The translations under genes and the position numbers were made by a program. From Prochlorococcus sp. AG-363-P19 (lineage in GTDB: Bacteria > Cyanobacteriota > Cyanobacteriia > PCC-6307 > Cyanobiaceae), in the NCBI GenBank assembly GCA_003280055.1, contig QCGG01000002.1, forward strand, positions 124,001-188,000: a stretch of DNA of 64,000 nt, read 5' to 3'. Positions 31,386-41,954 of the stretch are shown in pieces. How positions within the stretch are numbered: position 1 is the stretch's first letter; every line of letters begins with the position of its first letter. The notes under the pieces are model-generated. The model saw only the letters and a program-made list of their open reading frames with translations, had not been told where the DNA came from and ran no database searches.

Positions 31386-32612
31386 GTGGAAAAAACAAAG
31401 ATTCCAATTCTATTTAGCACCTTTCTAACCTTGTTGAATGACCGCCTTGGCGAAAGCATTGTATTCCCACTTTTGCCATTTCTACTTGCGAATTTTCAAA
31501 CAGATGGACGTACATTAGGGCTATTGGCAGGTAGTTACGCTCTCGCCCAATTCTCTGCAACCCCGCTAATTGGTGCACTTAGTGACCGATATGGACGAAA
31601 ACCTGTAATTGCAAGCTGTGTATCAGGCTCAGTACTAGGACTAGGACTTTTTGCAGTAACAATCACTTTAAAATGGCCTGCCGAATCGGTAATACCACTT
31701 TTTCTACTCTTTAGTGCAAGATTAATTGATGGAATCAGTGGTGGAACAGCTGCAACTGCGAGTGCTGTTCTTGCAGACATTAGTTCACCTTCGCAACGCG
31801 CAAAAGCCTTTGGTTTAATTGGCGTTGCTTTTGGATTGGGATTCATCCTAGGTCCCTTTGTAGGAGGAAAATTAGCTGAACTTTCAGTAACAATTCCTGT
31901 TTGGGTGGCCACTGGTTTTGCATTAACAAATCTTGTAATAGTTTTGATGTTTTTGCCAGAGACACATCCAATAAAAGAAAGACGGTCATTGCCTAGAAAA
32001 AGAGAACTGAATCCATTAAATAAAATTAGAAAAGTGATATTTAGTGAAGTTGTCGGAAAACTTTCCCTAAGCTTCTTTCTTTTCTTTCTGGCATTTAATG
32101 GATTCACAGCAATTTTGGTTCTTTACTTCAAAGAAAAACTAAATTGGGGTCCGGAACTTTCTACCACTGCTTTTTTAATTGTTGGAGTAGTAGCTATGTG
32201 CGTCCAGGGTGGTCTAATTGGACCACTAGTGAAAAGATATGGAGAAAAAAAACTCACCCTTTTTGGTTTAGGGTTAGTCCTTATTGGATCTCTCCTCATT
32301 CCTTTTGCAAAACCTAGCCAAAGTGTGAGCATTATTTATTTTGCTGTAGGAATACTTGCATTTGGTACAGGTTTGGTAACACCATGCCTTAGAAGTCTCG
32401 TCTCAAGACGGCTTGACAAAGAGGGTCAAGGTGCCGCATTGGGAAGTTTGCAAGCTCTGCAAAGTCTAGGAAGCTTTATTGGACCGGCATTAGCTGGAAT
32501 AAGCTACGATCTTCTAGGGCAAAAGAGTCCCTTTATAGGTGCATCGATTATAGTTTTACTCGTAATCTCACTCGTCGAGAGTGAATCAAGAGTACAATTA
32601 TTAGATGGTTAA
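31386..32612 (+). CDS. MFS transporter (TetA-like)
   Basis: 12-TM profile; GALSDRYGRKPVI motif, LGFILGPFVGG. Confidence 0.88.
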   Translation: MEKTKIPILFSTFLTLLNDRLGESIVFPLLPFLLANFQTDGRTLGLLAGSYALAQFSATPLIGALSDRYGRKPVIASCVSGSVLGLGLFAVTITLKWPAESVIPLFLLFSARLIDGISGGTAATASAVLADISSPSQRAKAFGLIGVAFGLGFILGPFVGGKLAELSVTIPVWVATGFALTNLVIVLMFLPETHPIKERRSLPRKRELNPLNKIRKVIFSEVVGKLSLSFFLFFLAFNGFTAILVLYFKEKLNWGPELSTTAFLIVGVVAMCVQGGLIGPLVKRYGEKKLTLFGLGLVLIGSLLIPFAKPSQSVSIIYFAVGILAFGTGLVTPCLRSLVSRRLDKEGQGAALGSLQALQSLGSFIGPALAGISYDLLGQKSPFIGASIIVLLVISLVESESRVQLLDG

Positions 32613-32686
32613 AATTAAAAAGTCTACAAACTATTAAATCACCAATGAACTACTAACTTTTATTTGAGAAGTTACCAAAAGCTAAA

Positions 32687-34798
32687 ATGAAAACCAACAC
32701 CTTAGAAAAAATATACATCAATCGAGAACTTAGTTGGATTTCATTCAATATTCGTGTATTAGCGCAAGCTCTGAATGACAAAACACCTCTTATTGAACAA
32801 GCAAAGTTCAGTGCAATATTCAGCAATAATCTAGATGAATTCTTTATGGTTCGTGTCGCATCCCTAAAATCACAAGTAGATGCCGGGATCACAAAACGTT
32901 CTGAAGATGGAAAAACACCCTTAGAACAGTTAGAAAAAATTAGAGAAGTACTGTTGCCAATACTAGATCAACAACAAAACCATTATCAAAAGCAATTAAA
33001 AAAGAAACTAAAAGAAGCAGGCATATCGATAATAGATCATCAAAATTTAAACGAAGAACAGTACCAATGGATTCAAAATTATTTCAAAGAAAAAGTATTC
33101 CCAATTTTAACCCCACTTTCAGTTGATCCAGCACACCCCTTTCCACATATAAGTAATTTAAGCCTAAATGTTGCTGCAATAATATACGATCCAATCAATG
33201 ATCAAGAGCAATTTGTACGAGTTAAGATACCACAAAAAAACATAGGCAGATTAATATCTATTCCTAATCAGAGTAAAAAGAAAATCGGCAGAAGTTCAAA
33301 GGTCTACATTCCACTTGAACAGATCATAGGGTGCAATTTAAATCATCTATTTCCAGGAATGATGATAAAAGATTACTATGTCTTCCGAGTCACACGTGAT
33401 GCAGATTTAGAATTAAGAGATATTGAAGCAGATGACCTAATGATTGCAATCGAGGAAGGGCTTCGCAAACGCAGAGTCGGAGGTGAAATAGTGAGGCTAG
33501 AAGTCTCAGACAATATGCCTGAAAAGATACTAAATATGTTAATTAAAGGGCTTTCAATAAATAAAACAGATGTGTATACATCAAAAACCATTTTGGGACT
33601 AGACGATCTATTAGAACTATCAAGTCTGCAAACCGAGAAATTAAAATTCGCTACCCATCATGGAATTACACCAAGGGAGCTAGCCGACAGCCAGGTCGAC
33701 ACGACCTCGAATCAATCAATGGATAATGATGAATTTAGAGATATTTTCTCAGTTATAAGGAAAAAAGACATCTTGCTGCATCACCCATACGATTTATTTA
33801 CAACTTCTGTAGAGGAGTTCATTAATCAAGCTGCAGATGACTCAAAAGTACTGGCTATAAAAATGACGCTATACAGGGTAGCAAAGGACTCTGAAATTAT
33901 TAAAGCTTTGATTCGCGCGGCAGAAAGTGGCAAACAAGTTATGGCACTAGTTGAGTTAAAAGCACGGTTTGACGAAGACAATAACATTCAATGGGCAAAG
34001 CATTTAGAACAATCTGGCGTCCATGTTGTTTACGGAGTTGTAGGTCTAAAAACACATACAAAAATCGCTTTGGTAATAAGAAATGAAGAGAATAACCTGA
34101 CAAGTTATATGCATATAGGAACAGGAAATTATAATTGCAAAACATCAAGATTATATACTGATTTGGGCTTACTCACATCAAGAGAAGACTTAGGAAAAGA
34201 TTTGGTTGAGTTATTCAACTATTTAACTGGTTTTGCTAAACAGCAGTCTTTCAGGAAATTACTTGTTGCTCCAGTGAGCTTGAGAAAAGGCATTGAAAAT
34301 CTGATCGCAAGGGAAGTCGAAAATGCAAAAAAAGGGAAAAGAGGGATTATTAAAGCAAAAATGAATTCTTTGGTCGATCCATCGATCATCAATTTATTAT
34401 ATAAAGCATCTCAATCTGGAGTAAAAGTAGAATTAATTATAAGAGGAATGTGTTGCCTATATCCTAATGTAAAAGGTCTTAGTGAAAACATTAGGGTTAT
34501 AAGTGTGATCGGAAAATTCTTAGAGCATTCTAGAATTTTTTGGTTCTATAATGATGGTAAACCCGAAGCATATATTGGCAGTGCAGATTGGATGCGACGA
34601 AATCTAGATAGAAGAATTGAAGCTGTAACACCAATTGAAGACCCAATACTTTCAAAACGTATAGAAAAACTTCTAGAGATATACTTTAATGACAACTCTG
34701 ATGCCTGGGATATGCAGAGTGATGGCACATTTTTACAACGCATACCTAAAAGTCAAAAATATAAAGCGCAAGAAAAAATAATAGATTTTTGGAAATAA
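32687..34798 (+). CDS. ppk: Polyphosphate kinase
   Basis: NRELSWISFNIRVL, FSNNLDEFFMVRVASL, YMHIGTGNYN, SADWMRRNLDRR. Confidence 0.97.
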   Translation: MKTNTLEKIYINRELSWISFNIRVLAQALNDKTPLIEQAKFSAIFSNNLDEFFMVRVASLKSQVDAGITKRSEDGKTPLEQLEKIREVLLPILDQQQNHYQKQLKKKLKEAGISIIDHQNLNEEQYQWIQNYFKEKVFPILTPLSVDPAHPFPHISNLSLNVAAIIYDPINDQEQFVRVKIPQKNIGRLISIPNQSKKKIGRSSKVYIPLEQIIGCNLNHLFPGMMIKDYYVFRVTRDADLELRDIEADDLMIAIEEGLRKRRVGGEIVRLEVSDNMPEKILNMLIKGLSINKTDVYTSKTILGLDDLLELSSLQTEKLKFATHHGITPRELADSQVDTTSNQSMDNDEFRDIFSVIRKKDILLHHPYDLFTTSVEEFINQAADDSKVLAIKMTLYRVAKDSEIIKALIRAAESGKQVMALVELKARFDEDNNIQWAKHLEQSGVHVVYGVVGLKTHTKIALVIRNEENNLTSYMHIGTGNYNCKTSRLYTDLGLLTSREDLGKDLVELFNYLTGFAKQQSFRKLLVAPVSLRKGIENLIAREVENAKKGKRGIIKAKMNSLVDPSIINLLYKASQSGVKVELIIRGMCCLYPNVKGLSENIRVISVIGKFLEHSRIFWFYNDGKPEAYIGSADWMRRNLDRRIEAVTPIEDPILSKRIEKLLEIYFNDNSDAWDMQSDGTFLQRIPKSQKYKAQEKIIDFWK

Positions 34799-35000
34799 CC
34801 AAAAAATTCCGATAAAATCCACTCAATTAAAAAGCACAAAGGGAGAGAAGAAAGAAACACATCTCTAAGCTCGACGATACGAATTGCGTTTTATACCTAT
34901 TCCAGGTAATCAATTTATAGACTCCAGGAATACCAAAAGATTTCATATTCAGTTCTGCTCAAATTCTTAGCTAGTGCTAAATTTTGACAAAATCTAATCT

Positions 35001-36041
35001 ATGGAGGACAGGGTGATGGGGATCCCTCTGAAATCTGCTAAAAGCACTTCAGCTCAACACAGTGCTAATTCATCTATCTCATCGAAAAATCCAGGCTGCA
35101 TAAACAAGCCTCGATTAAGCAAACAAAATCAAAAGCAACCCAATAGACAAAGTGGTCGACTTGCTACTGATGCGATTGGCTTTTATCTAAGCAGCATAGG
35201 AAGAGTGCCTCTTCTTACACCTGCCGAAGAGATAGAGCTTGCGCATCATGTGCAAACCATGAAAGAACTCCTCGAATCACCAGAAACTGAACATACCGCT
35301 AGACAACGACATCAAATCAGAATGGGCAAGCGAGCAAGAGACAGAATGATGGCCGCTAATCTGCGCTTAGTAGTAAGTGTTGCCAAAAAATATCAAAATC
35401 AGGGACTTGAGCTTCTAGACCTCGTCCAAGAAGGCGCAATAGGCTTGGAAAGGGCTGTGGATAAATTTGATCCTGCAATGGGCTACAAATTTTCAACCTA
35501 TGCCTATTGGTGGATACGTCAAGGCATGACTAGAGCTATAGACAACAGCGCACGAACTATTCGCTTGCCAATTCATATCAGTGAAAAGCTATCCAAAATG
35601 CGTCGCATCTCTAGAGAGCTATCCCATCGCTTCGGACGTCAACCAAATCGACTAGAACTAGCTAATGCAATGGGTATTGAACCCCAAGATCTAGAAGATC
35701 TTGTTGCCCAAAGTGCACCTTGCTCATCACTAGATGCCCACGCACGTGGAGAAGAAGACAGAAGCACCTTGGGAGAGCTAATACCTGATCCAAATGGAAC
35801 TGAGCCAATGGAAGGTATGGATAGAAGTATTCAAAAAGAACATCTAGGTGGATGGCTTTCACAATTAAACGAAAGAGAACAAAAAATACTTCGGTTACGC
35901 TTCGGCTTAGATGGAGAAGAGCCTCTAACCTTAGCGGAAATAGGAAGACAAATAAATGTTTCTAGAGAACGGGTAAGACAATTAGAAGCCAAGGCAATTC
36001 TGAAACTTCGAGGCATGACGAACCATCAACAAGCTGCATAA
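35001..36041 (+). CDS. RNA polymerase sigma-70 family factor, group 2 RpoD-like
   Basis: DAIGFYLSSIGRVPLLTPAEEIELA, NLRLVVSVAKKYQNQGLELLDLVQEGAIGLERAVDKFDP, sigma4 LAEIGRQINVSRERVRQLEAKAI. Confidence 0.94.
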   Translation: MEDRVMGIPLKSAKSTSAQHSANSSISSKNPGCINKPRLSKQNQKQPNRQSGRLATDAIGFYLSSIGRVPLLTPAEEIELAHHVQTMKELLESPETEHTARQRHQIRMGKRARDRMMAANLRLVVSVAKKYQNQGLELLDLVQEGAIGLERAVDKFDPAMGYKFSTYAYWWIRQGMTRAIDNSARTIRLPIHISEKLSKMRRISRELSHRFGRQPNRLELANAMGIEPQDLEDLVAQSAPCSSLDAHARGEEDRSTLGELIPDPNGTEPMEGMDRSIQKEHLGGWLSQLNEREQKILRLRFGLDGEEPLTLAEIGRQINVSRERVRQLEAKAILKLRGMTNHQQAA

Positions 36042-36046
36042 TCATC

Positions 36047-36700
36047 TTGGAGAACATTGTTTCTCTTTTATTGATTGGCTGCTGGATTGCTGTTGTAATT
36101 ACAACAGCAATATATTTTCGTAAAAAATTTCCAAACAAGAAAGAACTAGTCAGAAAAATTGTTCATATAGGCAATGGTCCTGTAGTGCCACTAGCCTGGT
36201 TGCTTAAGATTCCGCAAAATCTTGCATTAACTTTTTCTATATTAATTACACTTGCTTTGTTAATTAATCAAAAATTTAGATTTATTAGCGTGTTAGAAGA
36301 TATAGATAGAAAAAGTTTTGGAACAGTTGGTTATGGAATATCTATAACAATTTTATTATATTTTTTATGGCCAAATTATGGAATAGCTGCAAGTAGTGGA
36401 ATGTTAGTAATGGCACTTGGTGATGGATTAGCTGGCTTAATAGGCTCAAGTATTAAATCCTATTCCTGGCAAATATTTGGTCAAAAAAAATCAATACTAG
36501 GAACATCTACTATGTTCCTAGTCACTCTAATAACATTGTCAATAATAAATATTTATGGTGGATCTCCTATCAATTTTATAGAAATTTTTGCTATTTCTAC
36601 TCTTGCTATTGTCTTTGAACAATTTGGTCAATGGGGTATAGATAACATTACTGTCCCATTAGTTGTCGCATTTAGTTGGGTCTTCTTTCAAGTAACATGA
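36047..36700 (+). CDS. Phytol/dolichol kinase-family (CTP transferase-like) membrane protein
   Basis: RKIVHIGNGPVVPLAW, ALGDGLAGLIG; multi-TM; TTG start. Confidence 0.75.
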   Translation: MENIVSLLLIGCWIAVVITTAIYFRKKFPNKKELVRKIVHIGNGPVVPLAWLLKIPQNLALTFSILITLALLINQKFRFISVLEDIDRKSFGTVGYGISITILLYFLWPNYGIAASSGMLVMALGDGLAGLIGSSIKSYSWQIFGQKKSILGTSTMFLVTLITLSIINIYGGSPINFIEIFAISTLAIVFEQFGQWGIDNITVPLVVAFSWVFFQVT

Positions 36701-36712
36701 ATTATTATTTGA

Positions 36713-37765
36713 TCATGAAAGAGATTTCACTGAGGCAGATAAATCTTTTAATAGTGATGCCGTTGTATCAAAATTAATACATGCATCTGTAATACTTTGA
36801 CCATAAACAAGTTGACTCAGATCTGTTTTGAGGGATTGGCTTCCTTCAACTAAATGGCTCTCTAGCATTAATCCCATTATATGAGTTGAACCTTTTTTAA
36901 TTTGATCAGCTACTTCATGTAAAACATCTGACTGGCGTCGAAAATCTTTATTTGAATTACCATGACTACAATCTACCATCAGCTTCTCTGATAATCCAAA
37001 TTTCGATAATTCTTTGACTACAAAACTTACAGCTTCTGAATGATAATTAGTTCCTGACTTGCCACCTCTTAAGACTATATGGCCATCAGGGTTACCTGTC
37101 GTGCTAATAATTGACGCACTGCCTTCATTATTAATTCCAAGAAAATGATGTGGTCTGGATGCAGCCTGCATCGCATTAATAGCAATCGTGGCTGTTCCAT
37201 CAGTTCCATTTTTATAGCCAATTGGCATTGATAGTCCAGAAGCCATTTCACGATGTGTCTGACTTTCAGTCGTTCTAGCTCCAATAGCCGTCCAACTAAT
37301 TAAATCAGCAATGTATTGAGGGACAACAGGATCAAGCAACTCTGTGGCTGCTGGCATGCCTCTTCGAGCCAAATGTAATAACAAGCCTCTGGCACGTCGC
37401 AACCCTGTATTGATGTCGTAAGAACCATCTAGATGTGGGTCATTGATCAATCCCTTCCATCCAACAGTCGTACGGGGTTTCTCAAAGTAAACCCGCATAA
37501 CAATTTCAAGTTCAGAGGAATATAAACAACGCAATGAATCCAGTTGCTCTGCGTAGTCCTTTGCAGCATCAACATCATGAACTGAACAAGGACCAACAAT
37601 GACCAATAATCTGGAATCCTCTCCTCGCAAAATGGATTGAATACGTTGACGTGCTTTAGAGACCGTTTTGACTGCTAGGGCATCAATAGGCAAATCGTGA
37701 TGCAACAACCCAGGGGGCACCAATGGACGTGTCTCGACCACATGCAGATCAGAAGTAGTGGTCAT
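36713..37765 (-). CDS. aroG: 3-deoxy-7-phosphoheptulonate synthase, class I
   Basis: VIVGPCSVHDVDAAKDYAEQL, RVYFEKPRTTVGWKGLINDPHLD, DCSHGNSNKDFRRQ. Confidence 0.95.
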   Translation of the reverse strand: MTTTSDLHVVETRPLVPPGLLHHDLPIDALAVKTVSKARQRIQSILRGEDSRLLVIVGPCSVHDVDAAKDYAEQLDSLRCLYSSELEIVMRVYFEKPRTTVGWKGLINDPHLDGSYDINTGLRRARGLLLHLARRGMPAATELLDPVVPQYIADLISWTAIGARTTESQTHREMASGLSMPIGYKNGTDGTATIAINAMQAASRPHHFLGINNEGSASIISTTGNPDGHIVLRGGKSGTNYHSEAVSFVVKELSKFGLSEKLMVDCSHGNSNKDFRRQSDVLHEVADQIKKGSTHIMGLMLESHLVEGSQSLKTDLSQLVYGQSITDACINFDTTASLLKDLSASVKSLS

Positions 37766-37911
37766 TGGCTAAAAATATCCAGTCCCTAGGCTAAGTAAAG
37801 AGCAAGCAAAGAACATCAATGAATTTCATTTCAGTATCTTTATCAATTCAAAAAGTATCCATGGGGTAGAAGAATAGAAAGCTAACTAACCTCAGGCAAG
37901 AAAGCAGTCCA

Positions 37912-40464
37912 ATGTTGAGTGCGTATTACCAAGTCACAGCAGAACGCGAATCCATGGGAATTCCTGGCCTTCCACTGACTGCTGAAGAGACGACAGAACT
38001 AACGGATTTACTAGAAAAGCCAGTAAACGATCAAACCATCCAATTAATCCATCTTTTAAGCGAAAGAATTCCACCTGGGGTTGACGCGGCTTCTCGTGTC
38101 AAAGCCTCATGGCTAAATGCTATAGCAACTGGAAAAATAAGTAGTCCTGCGATAAGCAAGTTTGAGGCTGTACGCCTACTAGGAACAATGATTGGAGGGT
38201 ATAACGTAGGCGCTCTAGTCGAATTGCTCAGTACTCAAAATGAGGACGTAGCAAGATGTGCTGCTAATTACCTAAGCAAAATAGTGCTTGTCTATGACTC
38301 GGTAAATGATGTTTTTGATCTGTCTAAAAACAACAAATTCGCAAAACAAGTAATTGAAAGCTGGTCAAGAGGTGACTGGTTTACTGATAAAGCACCATTA
38401 GAAAAAGAAATTATTGTCTCGATTTTCAAAGTTGATGGAGAAACAAATACAGATGATTTATCACCTGCTACCCACGCAACAACTAGGCCAGATATTCCAT
38501 TGCATGCATTGGCAATGCTTGAATCTCGTGAACCTAAGGCACTAGAAATAATTTCTAAATTAAAGCAAAAAGGACACCAAATTGCCTACGTTGGAGATGT
38601 TGTAGGAACAGGAAGCTCAAGGAAATCAGCCATCAATTCCTTACTATGGCATATCGGTAAGGATATTCCTTTTGTGCCAAATAAAAGATCAGGTGGTGTG
38701 ATTATTGCAAGTAAGATTGCTCCTATTTTCTTCAATACGGCTGAAGATTCAGGTGCATTACCAATTGAATGTGATGTCAGGAATATGGAAAATGGAGATA
38801 TAATTAAAATTAACACATCTAAAGGTGTAATTAGTAAGCTAGATGATCATGGGAATGAACTAAAAATAATAGCAAATTTCAAATTAACTCCTAATACAAT
38901 CAGTGATGAAATACAGGCAGGGGGAAGGATTCCCTTGATGATAGGTAGAGCATTAACAGACAAAGTAAGGGCAAAACTTGGACTAGAACCATCAACAATC
39001 TTCATCCGCCCAAATGTAACCAATCAGCCAATTAAAGGATATACACAAGCACAAAAAATTGTTGGGAAGGCCTGTGGGCTATCAGGCATTCAACCTGGTA
39101 CAAGCTGTGAGCCACTAATCAGTACGGTTGGCAGCCAAGACACTACTGGGCCAATGACACGTGATGAAATGAAAGAACTTGCCTGCCTAGGCTTTTCTGC
39201 CGATTTAGTCATGCAAAGTTTTTGTCATACAGCGGCTTACCCTAAGCCAATTGATCTAGCAACACATAAAGAACTTCCTGAATTTTTTGCTGAAAGAGGA
39301 GGGGTAGCGCTTAGGCCAGGTGACGGAATTATTCATAGCTGGCTAAATAGAATGCTGCTTCCTGACACAGTTGGAACTGGCGGCGATAGCCATACAAGAT
39401 TTCCACTTGGAATTTCATTTCCAGGCGGATCTGGTTTAGTAGCCTTTGCAGCAGCAATAGGTGCGATGCCTATTGATATGCCTGAATCTGTTCTAGTCCG
39501 ATTCTCAGGTGCGTTACAAGAAGGTATAACCCTCAGAGATATAGTTAATTCTATTCCTTGGGTTGCTATTCAAAAAGGCTTACTAAGTATTGAAAAGTCA
39601 AACAAGAAAAATATTTTTAATGGACGTATTATGGAAATCGAAGGATTACCGGACTTAAAACTTGAACAAGCCTTTGAATTAACTGATGCATCCGCTGAAA
39701 GATCATGTGCCGGGTGCACTATACAATTATCAGAAAAAACTGTCACTGAATACCTACGAAGCAATGTAGCACTACTAAATAATATGATTGAAAAAGGCTA
39801 TCAAGATTCTAGAACTTTGGAAAGGCGAATTAAAAGCATGGAAAGATGGCTAAAGGACCCTTCCCTTATAAATGCAGATAAAGAGGCAAGTTACTCAGAA
39901 GTTATAGATATCAATTTAAACGAAATAAAAGAACCAATTCTTGCATGTCCTAATGATCCAGATAACGTAAAATTACTAGATGAAGTTGCTGGACGTCCTA
40001 TTCAGGAAGTATTTATTGGATCTTGTATGACTAACATAGGTCATTACAGAGCTGCAGCAAAGATTCTTGAGAACAATGGAATCAACAAGGCAAAATTATG
40101 GGTATGTCCACCAACCAGAATGGATGAAGAAATTCTTAGGAAAGAAGGTTATTATCAAACATTTGAAAATGCAGGTAGTCGAATGGAGCTGCCCGGGTGT
40201 TCATTGTGCATGGGAAATCAAGCCCGAGTAGAAGATAACAGTACTGTATTTTCTACTAGTACACGTAATTTCAATAATCGATTAGGCAATGGAGCACAAG
40301 TCTATCTTGGCAGTGCTGAGCTTGCAGCTGTATGTGCATTACTAGGATATATACCTGAGAATAAAGAATATCAATCAATAGTCTCTGAAAGAATAATGCC
40401 TTTATCAAATGATCTATATCAGTATCTAAACTTTGATAAATTATCAGAATACAAAGCAGGTTAA
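37912..40464 (+). CDS. acnB: Bifunctional aconitate hydratase 2/2-methylisocitrate dehydratase
   Basis: AcnB HEAT-like N-terminus then SFCHTAAYPKP, GDSHTRFPLGISFPGGSGLVAFA, GSCMTNIGHYRAA. Confidence 0.96.
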   Translation: MLSAYYQVTAERESMGIPGLPLTAEETTELTDLLEKPVNDQTIQLIHLLSERIPPGVDAASRVKASWLNAIATGKISSPAISKFEAVRLLGTMIGGYNVGALVELLSTQNEDVARCAANYLSKIVLVYDSVNDVFDLSKNNKFAKQVIESWSRGDWFTDKAPLEKEIIVSIFKVDGETNTDDLSPATHATTRPDIPLHALAMLESREPKALEIISKLKQKGHQIAYVGDVVGTGSSRKSAINSLLWHIGKDIPFVPNKRSGGVIIASKIAPIFFNTAEDSGALPIECDVRNMENGDIIKINTSKGVISKLDDHGNELKIIANFKLTPNTISDEIQAGGRIPLMIGRALTDKVRAKLGLEPSTIFIRPNVTNQPIKGYTQAQKIVGKACGLSGIQPGTSCEPLISTVGSQDTTGPMTRDEMKELACLGFSADLVMQSFCHTAAYPKPIDLATHKELPEFFAERGGVALRPGDGIIHSWLNRMLLPDTVGTGGDSHTRFPLGISFPGGSGLVAFAAAIGAMPIDMPESVLVRFSGALQEGITLRDIVNSIPWVAIQKGLLSIEKSNKKNIFNGRIMEIEGLPDLKLEQAFELTDASAERSCAGCTIQLSEKTVTEYLRSNVALLNNMIEKGYQDSRTLERRIKSMERWLKDPSLINADKEASYSEVIDINLNEIKEPILACPNDPDNVKLLDEVAGRPIQEVFIGSCMTNIGHYRAAAKILENNGINKAKLWVCPPTRMDEEILRKEGYYQTFENAGSRMELPGCSLCMGNQARVEDNSTVFSTSTRNFNNRLGNGAQVYLGSAELAAVCALLGYIPENKEYQSIVSERIMPLSNDLYQYLNFDKLSEYKAG

Positions 40465-40487
40465 ATCAACAAAAAACAACTATTCAA

Positions 40488-41852
40488 ATGGAAAATAATT
40501 CTAAATCAAACTTAAATGAATTACCAGAATCGAACCATAAAAGCATAAAAAATCTTCTACGCCAACGGTGGCTAGTTGTATCAATTGCACTAACTCTGAC
40601 TGGTTTAGGTGCTGCACTGACTGGAAGTCTATTTAAAAGTGGAATAAAAATATTCGAAAGTTGGAGATTAGAACTGCTAACAATATTTCCAGCATGGATA
40701 GTTCTTCCAAGTTTAGGAATGATAGGTGGTTTGATATCTGGAACGTTAATCAAAAACCTTGCACCGGCTGCAAGTGGCTCAGGAATAATTCCAATAATGG
40801 GATATTTACGTCATAGAAATATTCCTATGGGTATCAAGATTGGCATGGTTAAATTGATTGCTGGCATTGTTGCTATTGGAAGTGGCTTCCCACTAGGGCC
40901 TGAAGGTCCTGCTGTTCAAATGGGGGGGTCAGTTGCTTGGCAATTAGCAAAATGGTTGAAAGCGCCCAACACCTTTCGACGAGTAATAGTTGCTGCTGGT
41001 GGTGGCGCAGGCATTGCAGCAATCTTTAGCGCGCCAATTGGAGGCTTTCTTTATGCTATAGAAGAACTATTAAATTCTGCAAAACCAGTCATTTTACTGC
41101 TTGTTGTAGTTACAACATTCTCAGCAGATGCATGGGCTGATGTACTTCAAAGCATGGGAGTAGGATCATCCGAAGGGGGATTTAATAGAATACTTGGATT
41201 TCAACTTGAACGGACATATCAACCTCAATTACATTTTTTACCTATTGATTTTGTTTATCTAATTGCTTTAGGAATAGTTACAGGCCTTCTGGCCGAAGCT
41301 TATAGCCGATACGTACTAACTATGCAAATAAAATGGGATCAATGGTTTGGCAAAAGTATCATTTTTAGGATGACATCAAGTGGATTTTTGTTAGGTGGAA
41401 TATTCGCATGTCTTCCAGATGCATTTCACAAAACCTCAGCTCTACAAAACAAGATTGCTCTGGAGAAAATAGATTTCAATATGGCAATTGCAGCTTTTCT
41501 AATTCTTTTTATTACTAGTGGAATTGCTGCAGCTTCAAAAGCTCCAGGAGGACTCTTTTATCCAATGATTACACTAGGTGGTTCAATTGGACTGGCTTTT
41601 GGGATCTGTGTAGAAATCGTCACAGGGCATGTGCCAAGCACATATGTTTTCGCAGGTATGGGTGCATTTGTGGCGGGTTGCTCACATACACCGATAACTG
41701 CCATGTTTCTAGCATTTGCGCTTACAAAAGATTTATTAATTCTGAAGCCAATCTTAGTAGCTAGTCTTACAAGTTTTCTAATTGCTAGAATATTTAGTAG
41801 TTCATCAATTTACGAAAGACAATTAAAAATAGAGTTTGGAAATAGTCCATAA
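40488..41852 (+). CDS. ClC-family chloride channel/antiporter
   Basis: AASGSGIIPIMGYL, PLGPEGPAVQMGGSVAWQL, APGGLFYPMITLGGS. Confidence 0.92.
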   Translation: MENNSKSNLNELPESNHKSIKNLLRQRWLVVSIALTLTGLGAALTGSLFKSGIKIFESWRLELLTIFPAWIVLPSLGMIGGLISGTLIKNLAPAASGSGIIPIMGYLRHRNIPMGIKIGMVKLIAGIVAIGSGFPLGPEGPAVQMGGSVAWQLAKWLKAPNTFRRVIVAAGGGAGIAAIFSAPIGGFLYAIEELLNSAKPVILLLVVVTTFSADAWADVLQSMGVGSSEGGFNRILGFQLERTYQPQLHFLPIDFVYLIALGIVTGLLAEAYSRYVLTMQIKWDQWFGKSIIFRMTSSGFLLGGIFACLPDAFHKTSALQNKIALEKIDFNMAIAAFLILFITSGIAAASKAPGGLFYPMITLGGSIGLAFGICVEIVTGHVPSTYVFAGMGAFVAGCSHTPITAMFLAFALTKDLLILKPILVASLTSFLIARIFSSSSIYERQLKIEFGNSP

Positions 41853-41954
41853 AACAATTAAAGAATCAAATCAACCATACTATAAAAGCTTATTTCTTGA
41901 TAGAATGTAGACAAATCATTTGTCTACCTAGTAATTAGCCTGAAAAACGAAACA

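Noticed and set aside
31535-32107. 190-aa minus-strand ORF
   Set aside because: Antisense to the MFS transporter; shadow of a hydrophobic coding frame.
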